DNA from: Saccharicrinis sp.
GTDB lineage: Bacteria > Bacteroidota > Bacteroidia > Bacteroidales > Marinilabiliaceae
Assembly (NCBI GenBank): GCA_024635585.1
Contig: JAGXIP010000049.1
Coordinates: 1-35,245 of the forward strand
Reading direction: 5' to 3'
Length of the DNA stretch: 35,245 nt
Shown: piece after piece, positions 1-8,484 of the stretch
Layout of the letters: each line of letters starts with the position of its first letter
Numbering within the stretch: the first letter of the stretch is position 1
Notes under the pieces: model-generated
The model's database searches: none
Seen by the model: only the letters and a program-made list of their open reading frames with translations
What the model was told of the DNA's origin: nothing
Position numbers and translations under genes: made by a program

Positions 1-919
1 AGCTTTCATAGTTGATGACGCCATCAATCAGTGAGATGCCACCTTTTTCGGGTGAACCTGAAAAAATATTTCCGTCTGATTTTTCAATGTAAAAACCCAC
101 GATGGTCACTGGAAGACCCATTCGGTCAATCCTAAAAACTTCTTTCTTTTGGCCAATAAAAGTGGCTCCCGCAATCATGGCATACTTCTGTTGTGTTCCG
201 TTGTCGTACACAAAAGCATGATCACCGCCAATCACCTCAACGTTGTAGCTTCCACCACCTTGACCCACGGCTCCATGAAACCCGGCAAAGGCTCCGTCTG
301 CCAATACCGTGACATCCTCAATGGTAGAACCTTGAGCTCCCGAGAACCGCACACCTTCTGCTCCGGCATAACCGCGAACATCAATAACAAAATTCTTCAA
401 AGTTGAATTGTAGAAAATATTCGATTGCTCCTTCATAGGATCTGTGCTCAGGGTTTGCCCATTCTTAGACCACAGCCAGATCAATGGTTTTGGACTAGCT
501 GGGTTTTTATATCCATTACCCGACCCGGTTAGTTTAATCACCGGCCTTGGATTTCGTTCTCCCACCAGGGTAATTGGATACCGTATATCGCTGAATTCCT
601 TTGTAGCACCTGCCCATAGCGGCCGGGTTTCCATCATTCCTGTGATGGTATCATCCACCAAATAAGTTCCGGAGGGGAAATAACAGGTTAACTGACAATC
701 CCGGGCTGCCCGGATGGCCTCATTGATTTGTTGGGTAGATATTTGGGTACCTGTATGGTCAGCTCCATATAAAGTGACATCCAGGTAACCCAGTTTAAGC
801 ATTTCATTGTTTGGATCGATCCCCTCGGGAATCTTCATTTCAAGATCCTGGGTAATTTGGGCCTGGACCGAAAAAACAATTAGAAACAAACACACTAAAA
901 CATTTGTAAATTTTTTCAT
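1..919 (-). CDS. Secreted beta-helix (Pectate_lyase_3/GH55-like) protein, 3' end outside window
   Basis: The frame is open without a stop from ATG 919 to the window edge, giving 306 residues of an incomplete protein. It starts with a signal peptide (about residues 1-20, ending SVQAQ). From about residue 39 it shows the opening of a Pectate_lyase_3 (PF12708) right-handed beta-helix: GYLDVTLYGAD, then CYFPSGTYLVDD, then AEGVRFSGAQGSTIEDVTV. It is clearly paralogous to the plus-strand protein at 29453-31657, with the same blocks in the same order. Only 5 bp separate it from the upstream GH3 stop, so the two are probably one operon. Two-domain beta-helix proteins of this kind include GH55 beta-1,3-glucanases, but the catalytic half lies outside the window, so glucanase, lyase or other activity cannot be chosen. 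Whether it carries a sorting domain is also unseen. Confidence 0.88.
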   Translation of the reverse strand, partial: MKKFTNVLVCLFLIVFSVQAQITQDLEMKIPEGIDPNNEMLKLGYLDVTLYGADHTGTQISTQQINEAIRAARDCQLTCYFPSGTYLVDDTITGMMETRPLWAGATKEFSDIRYPITLVGERNPRPVIKLTGSGNGYKNPASPKPLIWLWSKNGQTLSTDPMKEQSNIFYNSTLKNFVIDVRGYAGAEGVRFSGAQGSTIEDVTVLADGAFAGFHGAVGQGGGSYNVEVIGGDHAFVYDNGTQQKYAMIAGATFIGQKKEVFRIDRMGLPVTIVGFYIEKSDGNIFSGSPEKGGISLIDGVINYES

Positions 920-924
920 AGTCT

Positions 925-3222
925 TTAATTGACTGTTAATTCTACCGATTGAAGATCTGTATCCCGTGATGAAGACCCGGTCATAATTGTAAATCCCCCG
1001 GGTTCAACTACAAAATCCATATCCTGATTATAGAATCCTAAAGAAGAGTAAGGGACTGAAAAGGAAACATTTTGCGATTGGCCGGGTTTTAAGCTTATTC
1101 TTTTGTAGGCTTTAAGTTCTTTGACCGGCCGGGTAACCGATGCAAAATTATCACGAATGTAAAGCTGTACGATCTCATCACCAGCAACAGAGCCCGTGTT
1201 TTGAACTTTGACAGATACCCTGATGCTATCCTCCGGTGCTATGTTTTCATTTTCGATTACGGGGTTGGAATATTGAAAGCTGGTGTAGCTTAGTCCATAG
1301 CCAAAACTCCACAGCGGATCCGACGGCTCATCAATATACTCATGGAAAAAGTGCATTTTTTTATGATTGTAGGTATACACAATTTGCCCCGATGAATATG
1401 GGAAACTCATCGTGAGTTTGCCGGATGGGTTGACTTCGCCTTTAATGATTTCCGCAACAACACGGCCACCCAATGATCCGGGCTCCCATGCCTCAATAAT
1501 GGCCGGAATGTTTTCTTTCACCCAGGGCTCGGACAAGGGACGTCCGTTAACCATAACAACGATTACCTGTTTGTTTTTCTTATATATCTCCTGGATCAAC
1601 TCTAATTGATTACCCATGAAATTAATGCTTGCCCTGTCAATATTTTCACCACATGTTTTTTCCTTAGTTTCATACCTGAGGGAATTAGAGCCAACAACAA
1701 CAACAACTGCATCATAATCTCCTGCCCTACTAACAACTTCGTCTATTTCTAAAGCTGCGGGTTTTCTGATATTCTCCCCGCAATCGATAAAATCTACCTG
1801 AGCATTGGTGAAAATTTCGCTCATTCCTTCATAAACAGTGGTTACATTTTCATCGGGCTGTAGAAGCGACCAATCCCCCAGGATGCGTTGATTATGGGCA
1901 TTTGGGCCGGTCACCAATATTCGCTTTTTATTAATTAGCGGAAGTATCTGCGACTCATTTTTAAGCAAAACAATTGATTTTCGTGCAGCTTCCAATGTAA
2001 GTTCCTGACTTTCATTTGCAAAAAGAATATTGGCACTTTCTTTGGGCTCAATCAATATGCTTTCGAATAAACCCAGGGAGAATTTCGCTTCTAAAATCCT
2101 TTTGCAAGCTAGGTTAACACTATTCTCTGAAATGATTCCTTCTTTCACTTGATCCAGCACGTAATCGAAAAAACCAGGACCGTGCATATGCATATCCAAA
2201 CCTGCATTAACAGCTAAACTAGCAGCCTCCTTTTTATCTTTTGCAACTTTTTGTTCGGTGTACAGGCGCTCAATGTCCATCCAGTCACTGACCACAAAAC
2301 CGTCAAATCCCCATTCGTCCCGAAGGATTTCATTCATCAGCCAGTTGTTTGAATGACAAGGGATACCATTCAGTTCGTTATGGGCGGCCATAAATGAACC
2401 TACGCCAACGCGGACTTGTTCTTTGAAGGAAGGAAGCCATATCTCCCGGAGCTGCCGCTCCGAGGCATCCATTGGCGCGGCATTGGTTCCATTCACCGGT
2501 TCACCTCCGGCCACAAAATGCTTTGCACAGGCCAAAATATTATCTTCTCCCCAATTTCCCTGATATCCTGTGGTAAATGCGGCTCCCATTTGAGAAACCA
2601 AATACGGGTCCTCTCCAAATGTTTCACCACATCTTCCCCAGCGAGCATCGCGCGCTACTTCTACATTGGGCGAAAAGGTCCAATGTGATCCGCCGGCCCT
2701 AACTTCTTTGGCAGTTGCTTTGGCCACACGATACAACAAATCATTGTCCCACGAGGAGGAAAGTGAAAGCTGGGTTGGAAAAACGGTGGAACCTTCAACA
2801 AGTGCATTGCCATGAATGGCATCGATACCGATCAGCAGAGGAATTTTAAGTCTTGATTTTTGTGCAGATTTCTGAAGCTCGTTGGCTTCATCTACCTTGG
2901 TAACATGTAAAAAGGATCCAATTTTTCCGGATTCGATGTGTTTAACTACATCATAGGAAGTAAGTGTGGAATAAAAACCTTGCTGATCGCCTTTTTCCAG
3001 TTCTTCCTTTGATTGATTTTTCTCTCGCTTACGAAGATGCTCCAAACCAACATATTGACACATCTGGCCAATCTTCTCTTCCAATGTCATTCGCGAAAGA
3101 AGGTCTCCCACTCTTACTTCGATTGTCTCATTTGGATTCAGATAAGCAGGCGTTTTGTTTTCTGTGCAACCACCTGAATTAAAAGCAAATAAAATCAATA
3201 CTATTAAGCTTATATTTTTCAT
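925..3222 (-). CDS. GH3 beta-glucosidase-type lipoprotein (BglX-like)
   Basis: This is a 765-residue family 3 glycoside hydrolase of the long BglX type. Such enzymes remove beta-linked glucose or xylose from the non-reducing end of oligosaccharides. A lipoprotein signal ends in GGC with Cys19, so it is probably membrane anchored. The TIM-barrel domain carries ARDARWGR (190-197), KHF (234-236) and the nucleophile motif VVSDW with Asp313. The second alpha/beta domain has CGENIDRAS, in which Glu526 is the likely acid/base. A C-terminal fibronectin-III-like domain follows (about 660-760). The gene follows SusD1 after a 274-bp gap that contains a palindromic repeat and a 9-bp inverted repeat close to its start, so it may have its own regulation. 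Family is certain from motifs; sugar specificity is not. It is only moderately similar to the other GH3 at 20645-22846, so this is not a recent duplication. Confidence 0.96.
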   Translation of the reverse strand: MKNISLIVLILFAFNSGGCTENKTPAYLNPNETIEVRVGDLLSRMTLEEKIGQMCQYVGLEHLRKREKNQSKEELEKGDQQGFYSTLTSYDVVKHIESGKIGSFLHVTKVDEANELQKSAQKSRLKIPLLIGIDAIHGNALVEGSTVFPTQLSLSSSWDNDLLYRVAKATAKEVRAGGSHWTFSPNVEVARDARWGRCGETFGEDPYLVSQMGAAFTTGYQGNWGEDNILACAKHFVAGGEPVNGTNAAPMDASERQLREIWLPSFKEQVRVGVGSFMAAHNELNGIPCHSNNWLMNEILRDEWGFDGFVVSDWMDIERLYTEQKVAKDKKEAASLAVNAGLDMHMHGPGFFDYVLDQVKEGIISENSVNLACKRILEAKFSLGLFESILIEPKESANILFANESQELTLEAARKSIVLLKNESQILPLINKKRILVTGPNAHNQRILGDWSLLQPDENVTTVYEGMSEIFTNAQVDFIDCGENIRKPAALEIDEVVSRAGDYDAVVVVVGSNSLRYETKEKTCGENIDRASINFMGNQLELIQEIYKKNKQVIVVMVNGRPLSEPWVKENIPAIIEAWEPGSLGGRVVAEIIKGEVNPSGKLTMSFPYSSGQIVYTYNHKKMHFFHEYIDEPSDPLWSFGYGLSYTSFQYSNPVIENENIAPEDSIRVSVKVQNTGSVAGDEIVQLYIRDNFASVTRPVKELKAYKRISLKPGQSQNVSFSVPYSSLGFYNQDMDFVVEPGGFTIMTGSSSRDTDLQSVELTVN

Positions 3223-3270
3223 GCTACCATCTCTGTTAAGTGAACTTCAACTTCAGTTATTACTAATAGC

Positions 3271-3292
3271 GACAAACTAATCCTAGTTTGTC
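3271..3292. promoter_or_regulatory. 9-bp perfect inverted repeat upstream of GH3
   Basis: GACAAACTA, then ATCC, then TAGTTTGTC form a perfect inverted repeat 49 bp upstream of the GH3 start codon. A very similar half-site, GACAAACTTA, lies about 32 bp upstream of the SusC2 start (13234-13242). This suggests a shared binding site for a regulator, possibly the HTCS. A short hairpin in the leader RNA is the alternative. Confidence 0.4.
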
Positions 3293-3356
3293 AATAATTT
3301 TTTTATTGGTTTATTTACTAATGGGGATACTTTTCGACAAAAGTCGAAATTGAAGT

Positions 3357-3485
3357 GGGCTGTCTCAAAAAGTTTAGAATCTGGTCATTGCGAGTACAAC
3401 GAAGCAATCCATTTAACGAATTACAACAGATTGCTACGTTGATTCTCCTCGCAATGACGGATCCTACTACTTTTAACTGAGGCTC
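3357..3485. repeat. REP-like palindromic intergenic element
   Basis: This intergenic element has a nested palindrome. GTCATTGCGAG (3384-3394) is exactly complementary to CTCGCAATGAC (3448-3458). Inside these, CGAAGCAATC (3400-3409) pairs with GATTGCTACG (3429-3438) with one mismatch. At its left edge, GGCTGTCTCAAAA (3358-3370) differs by one base from GGCTGCCTCAAAA at 13524-13536, the edge of another element. The design resembles the dispersed non-coding palindromes common between genes in Bacteroidota. A 69-codon open frame across it is an artefact. It could weaken read-through from SusD1 into the GH3 gene. Confidence 0.6.
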
Positions 3486-3496
3486 ATTTCTTAATT

Positions 3497-5329
3497 TTAG
3501 TTCTCTGATTCTGGAGATCCCAACCACCCGGGGTTCTGAACATAGGCCGAGTTCATCATTATTTGATCATTCGGGATTGGTAGTAAATACCATGCTGTTG
3601 AAAATGCACGTTCAACCTGATCTTCTATTTTATATTCGATTGCAGAATTTCCTGAACCATCTTTAGTCAAATAAGGAACCAGAAACTGCGGATTTATCTG
3701 CGTTTCCACAGGCATTCTCCACCTTCTCAGATCAAAAAACTGACACTCTTCATAGTTTAATTCCACGAACCTTTCCTGCCGAACTTCGTCTCTAAATTCG
3801 GCTTTAGCTAATCCGGTTGGGAAATCAGGCATTGCACCTGTATATCCGAGATATTCAACTTTATTCGGGAAAGTTGTTCTACGTCTGATCAGGTTAACGG
3901 CATCAGTTGCTGTTAATCCGATACCCAGCACGTCACTTTCCGAGCCATACGCTTCATTCATTGCTTCGGCATAATTCAGCAAGACCTCGGCATACCTTAA
4001 AAACTGGTAATTATGATAGGTCCTCTGAGAAGTTATATTTGGATTGATGGTTAAATCAGCAAACTTAATCATAATCAAAAATGAATTATTGTTTGTGGTA
4101 TTATTTGGAGCCGCATCGGCAGATGTTGTTCCTTCTCCTAATGCCCACATTTTAACATTTTTATTCCTTGTTTTTGCTGTATTGAAGCAATAGTCCCTAT
4201 AGAACCGCGGATCGAGATTTGCATAAGGATTTTGAAGATCCCAACCTGAAGCAGGGTCAGTCATATCATAGGCTTCACCGTCTTTTAAAACTTTATAATA
4301 CTTCATCATATTATAGGTGGACTGATTACGCCCCACATTCCCTCCATTTCTACCAACTCCCGGTGGCAGAGCATTTCTGGTCATCCAGTTGGCCTGGGGC
4401 TGCAACCTTGAAAAAATAACTTCTTCATTGGTTACTGTGGTAAACATTGTTGATATATCGGTTACCAATGAATATTGATTCAATTGAATAACATCTGCAG
4501 CGGCTTTTGCAGCTTCTTTCCATTTATCAACATCGTACTTTCCGCGGAAAGGGCTATCCTCAGGTTTATCCGGATTATTGAACAATGGACTGGCAGCCGC
4601 CAGCAACATTCTGGATTTTAATGCCAATGCAGCTCCTTTGGTCGCCCTTCCAAATTGATTGTCAGCATGAGTCATTGGAAGATCTGCTGCCGCTTCATCA
4701 CACAAGGTGACGATATAATCAATATTCTCATCATACGTATTTCTTGGTTTTTTTATTTCATCAGAACCAAGGTCTTCAATTACCTCAGTAATAAGAGCAA
4801 CGCCACCATAAAAACGAACCAGTTCTGCGTAATAAAAAGCCAGAAGGAACTTTGCTTCGGCAATTTTTTCCATTTGCTCCTCTGCTCCATATCCATACTC
4901 AGGGTCATAGGGAACCTCTTCGATACGGGCAAGAAAATTTTGACAAGCCCTAATGGACTCATAATTCCGTGAATAAATGTTATCATTGATGCGGTCGTTC
5001 CGGTTCAACGGGCAGTTGCTGGACCCCCAAGCCCCACTGGTAAACTCGGTACATTTGGACCAGCCCATTTGGTGCTGTCCGTAAATGGTTCCTGCATCCA
5101 GCAAATCATCGGCATTATAACGACCCATTTCATTCCCTGCGTCAACAAAAATATTTGGTAACCTGCCATACAGATCATTCAGCACTTGGTCAGCCAATAC
5201 GATGTCATTATAGATCAAATCAGCAGTTATGTCACCCGTCTGGGCTTTATCTAACAAACCTTCCGGATCGGTGCAACTGATTAAACCAATCAGAAGTCCA
5301 ATTAAGCTATATTTTATTAATTCTTTCAT
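3497..5329 (-). CDS. SusD/RagB-family glycan-binding lipoprotein 1
   Basis: This 610-residue SusD-like surface lipoprotein is the lid of a SusCD oligosaccharide importer. The signal peptide ends LISC with Cys19. An N-terminal SusD-like region (about 25-220) includes YAELVRFYGGVALIT, the classic TPR-type segment. The C-terminal RagB/SusD region carries LRYAEVLLNYAEAMNEAYG and the terminal pattern FFDLRRWRM, followed by LLPIPNDQIMMN. These are hallmarks of the family at normal length. It sits 18 bp after SusC1 and is its partner. Sequence differs greatly from SusD2 (8485-10161) outside the conserved blocks, so the two pairs probably bind different oligosaccharides or sizes. The ligand cannot be read from sequence. 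Confidence 0.96.
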   Translation of the reverse strand: MKELIKYSLIGLLIGLISCTDPEGLLDKAQTGDITADLIYNDIVLADQVLNDLYGRLPNIFVDAGNEMGRYNADDLLDAGTIYGQHQMGWSKCTEFTSGAWGSSNCPLNRNDRINDNIYSRNYESIRACQNFLARIEEVPYDPEYGYGAEEQMEKIAEAKFLLAFYYAELVRFYGGVALITEVIEDLGSDEIKKPRNTYDENIDYIVTLCDEAAADLPMTHADNQFGRATKGAALALKSRMLLAAASPLFNNPDKPEDSPFRGKYDVDKWKEAAKAAADVIQLNQYSLVTDISTMFTTVTNEEVIFSRLQPQANWMTRNALPPGVGRNGGNVGRNQSTYNMMKYYKVLKDGEAYDMTDPASGWDLQNPYANLDPRFYRDYCFNTAKTRNKNVKMWALGEGTTSADAAPNNTTNNNSFLIMIKFADLTINPNITSQRTYHNYQFLRYAEVLLNYAEAMNEAYGSESDVLGIGLTATDAVNLIRRRTTFPNKVEYLGYTGAMPDFPTGLAKAEFRDEVRQERFVELNYEECQFFDLRRWRMPVETQINPQFLVPYLTKDGSGNSAIEYKIEDQVERAFSTAWYLLPIPNDQIMMNSAYVQNPGWLGSPESEN

Positions 5330-5347
5330 TTGTCTTCTTTTTATTGA

Positions 5348-8300
5348 TTAAAATCCAATATTAATACCCATACCAACAAATCTCGATTGTGGGTATGCCG
5401 AATACCTACCTGGACGTGTTTCCGGATCGATAATCTTCACTTCATCGAAAGTCAATAAGTTGTTCCCGTTGACATACACTTTCAAATAATCCATCTTTAG
5501 TTTTTGGACGATCCTGTCAGGAATATTGTAAGATAATTCAATGTTTTTCAAGCGAATATAGGTACCATCTTTCAGGTGAAAGGTGGAGTTCTTGCGTGTT
5601 TCAGGTGCGGAGTTTTCCATAAGGCGCGGATAGGTCGCAGTTTCGCGGGTATCGATCCCATCTTCCGGAAAGTAAGCCCAACGATCCAAATGCACGCTCA
5701 TGGCTTTCGCACCATTCTGAAATTCTGTAGTGTATGCCTTGGTATCTATTGAAAAACCACTGGCTCCCTGCCAGAACATGCTCAAGCCAAAATTTTTGTA
5801 GTTCAAGGCACAGTTCAATCCATAGATCGATGTTGGTACATTGGGTTTGCCAATATCGCCTATATCATAGGCATCAATCACACCATCCTCATTCCGGTCA
5901 ACATATCTTAGATCGCCTGGAGAAACTACGCTTTCCGGCACCACCACGTTAGGTCCGGCACCATCAGGAAGTACGTATTTATTGGCTCCTTCGACGCTTT
6001 CGTCCCATACATATCCCAAATCGTTATACGAATAAAACTCTCCGGTCCAGATATAGCCAAAATGCTGGCCAATTGGTTTATCGGTTCGTGATTGGTAGTC
6101 ATAGACAGGATTGACTTCATCGATGAAAACAATCTTATTCTTTGCTAATGAATAATTCCCATTCAGGTTTATTTTTAAATCTCCAAACTGTTTATTGTAG
6201 GACAATTGAACCTCGAAACCCTGGTTTTGAACAATCCCGATATTCTCGGCAGGCAGTCCTGTAACCAAACCAAAGGCATCGGTCACGGTCTGTCTTTTGG
6301 CGAGAATGTTGGTTCTTTTCTCAAAAAAATAATCCGCGGTAACTCCAAGAGCATTATTCAATAATTTCATGTCGAATCCGTAGTTCTGTTTTTTAGCAAT
6401 TTCCCACGAAACCCTGTCATTGCCTATATCTCCTTCTTGTAGTCCGGAAACACCAACCTGATTCAGACCAAAATAATAGCCTTGCAGTTTTGGATTAGGA
6501 CCCACCGAATTATAGTTTGAGGTATACAGGTATTTGAAGTTCCCGATTTTGTCATTACCGGCCGTTCCGTAGGATCCTCTAAACTTCAGATAATCGATTT
6601 GCGGCAGCGCAGTCTTGAAAAAGTTTTCCTCGCTAATAACCCAGCCCAGCGAACCGGCGGGAAGAAATGCATAACGGTTATCTTCGTTAAATTGGTCGGA
6701 TCCGTTATATCCCAGATTGACTTCGGCCAGATACTTGTCTTTGTAACCATATGTCACACGACCTGCCATACCAAGGTGGTTTGTTGGGGCATTGGCTCCA
6801 TTTGTTCTTGTGTCCTGATAATAAAGGGAGAGTGCTGTTATCCTGTGTTTTTCGTTAAATAACCGATTATAGTTTAAGGAGGTTTCAACATGTCCCAGCT
6901 GATTGATACTGTTCTCTTTATTAGGTAAAATATAACGGGGCAAATTTTGCCTGGTCATTTGTGTATATGAATCTGTGGGTGCACTGTAAAGCCAAGTGGA
7001 AGGTGCCTCATTTAGTTGTAACCCGTAACCAGAAGTTGTATTCAGCCCACCCATTAAATTGAATGATAGTCCCTTTGTTATCACATCCAGCTTTTGATTC
7101 AGTTTTAAAGATCCTTGCAGGTTATTTTTGCGATCGTTAACAAAACCACCCTGACGGAGAACCGCGTACGTCAACGGGTCGCTGGCTGATCCATCAGGTG
7201 AACCGTATGACCCATCCGGATTGATTGGAGGATAAGCCATTGGACGTAGTCGCATCAAATCATCCCACAAAACATTACGCCCCTCACCAGAATAATCAAA
7301 GTCGTTCACATTATTAACAGTCTCAAGCCTCGAGCTAAGATTAACACTTAGTTCTGTTGATTCGCTCACCTTAAAGTCAAAATTCATCCGAAGGTTCATC
7401 CGGTTGTAAGTCGAGTTGGTGCTGTAATCCATATCGTCGAATTGTTTGTAAGCACCTTCCTGACTAGTCAATTCACCGGAAACAAAGTATTTAACACGGT
7501 CTGTTCCGCCTCTTAAATTTACGTCATGTCGTTGTTCCATATAAGGGTTCTGGAGGATCAAATCCATCCAGTCAACATCCGGATGCCCGTAAGGATCTTC
7601 TCCGTTACGGAATAGTTCCAGATCATCTTCGGAATAGAAGTTTGTTGCTGCGCCTGCATTTCTTAACGCCTCATTGTACATGCGGGCATGATCATAGGAG
7701 TTCAAAAAATCCGGATATCGGATCACCTGATGAAAGCGCACGGAAGAGTTAACTGTAATTTTTCCTTTGCCTACACTTCCTCTTTTCGTTGTGATCAGGA
7801 TCACGCCATTAGCTCCACGAACTCCATATACGGCTGTCGCTGAAGCATCTTTCAATACAGAGAATGATTCAATGTCATTGGGGTTGATACGGCTTAACGA
7901 TCCTTCCAAACCATCGATCAAAACCAAGGGTTCGGCTGAGTTGGTTGTTGCTCTACCACGGATAAATATCTCGGCATCATCGTTTCCCGGTTGACCTTCA
8001 CCCATTTGGGTAATCACACCGGAAACCCGACCCCCAATAGTATTCGACAGGTTGGACGTTGCCACGGTAGTCAGTTCATCAGCATTCACCGAAGAAATGG
8101 CACCGACTACACTCGCTTTTTTCTGTGTGCCATATCCCACCACGACTACCTCTTCAATATCAGCAAAATCCGGCTGCAGGGTAATCTCCATATTTCTTTT
8201 TGAATCAAGCGCTACAGTTTGCACCTTATAGCTGACAAAGGAAAAAACCAGGCTCGCCTGAGGACCCGAAACAGAAATGGTAAATTTACCATTCAAATCC

Positions 8301-8458
8301 GATATCGTTCCATTCATAGTCCCTTTTTCAACGATGTTGACACCAGGCAATGTTTCACCAAGGTTATCTTTGACAGTCCCGGAAACTTGTATCTCTTGGG
8401 CATTTGCACTACAAAACAGCGCAAAAACTGAAATTATTATTAAAATTATTCTTTTCAT
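5348..8458 (-). CDS. SusC/RagA-family TonB-linked outer-membrane transporter 1
   Basis: This 1036-residue TonB-dependent transporter is the barrel of a SusCD complex that pulls oligosaccharides across the outer membrane. A signal peptide ends ANAQ (about residue 21). A carboxypeptidase-D-regulatory-like domain follows (about 24-100; VSGTVKDNLGETLPGVNI). Next are the SusC signature DIEEVVVVGYGTQKK and a plug domain (about 115-225; LIDGLEGSLSRINPNDIES and YGVRGANGVILITTK). The beta-barrel ends in Phe (MGINIGF), as expected for Bam insertion. It lies 26 bp after SusD2 and 18 bp before SusD1, so both SusCD pairs look co-transcribed. The start at 8458 gives a clean signal peptide. It is well diverged from SusC2, so this is an old duplication or separate acquisition. 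Confidence 0.97.
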   Translation of the reverse strand: MKRIILIIISVFALFCSANAQEIQVSGTVKDNLGETLPGVNIVEKGTMNGTISDLNGKFTISVSGPQASLVFSFVSYKVQTVALDSKRNMEITLQPDFADIEEVVVVGYGTQKKASVVGAISSVNADELTTVATSNLSNTIGGRVSGVITQMGEGQPGNDDAEIFIRGRATTNSAEPLVLIDGLEGSLSRINPNDIESFSVLKDASATAVYGVRGANGVILITTKRGSVGKGKITVNSSVRFHQVIRYPDFLNSYDHARMYNEALRNAGAATNFYSEDDLELFRNGEDPYGHPDVDWMDLILQNPYMEQRHDVNLRGGTDRVKYFVSGELTSQEGAYKQFDDMDYSTNSTYNRMNLRMNFDFKVSESTELSVNLSSRLETVNNVNDFDYSGEGRNVLWDDLMRLRPMAYPPINPDGSYGSPDGSASDPLTYAVLRQGGFVNDRKNNLQGSLKLNQKLDVITKGLSFNLMGGLNTTSGYGLQLNEAPSTWLYSAPTDSYTQMTRQNLPRYILPNKENSINQLGHVETSLNYNRLFNEKHRITALSLYYQDTRTNGANAPTNHLGMAGRVTYGYKDKYLAEVNLGYNGSDQFNEDNRYAFLPAGSLGWVISEENFFKTALPQIDYLKFRGSYGTAGNDKIGNFKYLYTSNYNSVGPNPKLQGYYFGLNQVGVSGLQEGDIGNDRVSWEIAKKQNYGFDMKLLNNALGVTADYFFEKRTNILAKRQTVTDAFGLVTGLPAENIGIVQNQGFEVQLSYNKQFGDLKINLNGNYSLAKNKIVFIDEVNPVYDYQSRTDKPIGQHFGYIWTGEFYSYNDLGYVWDESVEGANKYVLPDGAGPNVVVPESVVSPGDLRYVDRNEDGVIDAYDIGDIGKPNVPTSIYGLNCALNYKNFGLSMFWQGASGFSIDTKAYTTEFQNGAKAMSVHLDRWAYFPEDGIDTRETATYPRLMENSAPETRKNSTFHLKDGTYIRLKNIELSYNIPDRIVQKLKMDYLKVYVNGNNLLTFDEVKIIDPETRPGRYSAYPQSRFVGMGINIGF

Positions 8459-8484
8459 CAGATCTTAAATTTTAGTTAGTTGAT

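Noticed and set aside
3318..3527. 69-codon minus-strand frame before GH3
   Set aside because: It runs through the palindromic repeat and into the 3' end of SusD1; no protein-like pattern.
4655..4972. 105-codon plus-strand frame
   Set aside because: It is antisense to SusD1, where the family motifs are unambiguous.
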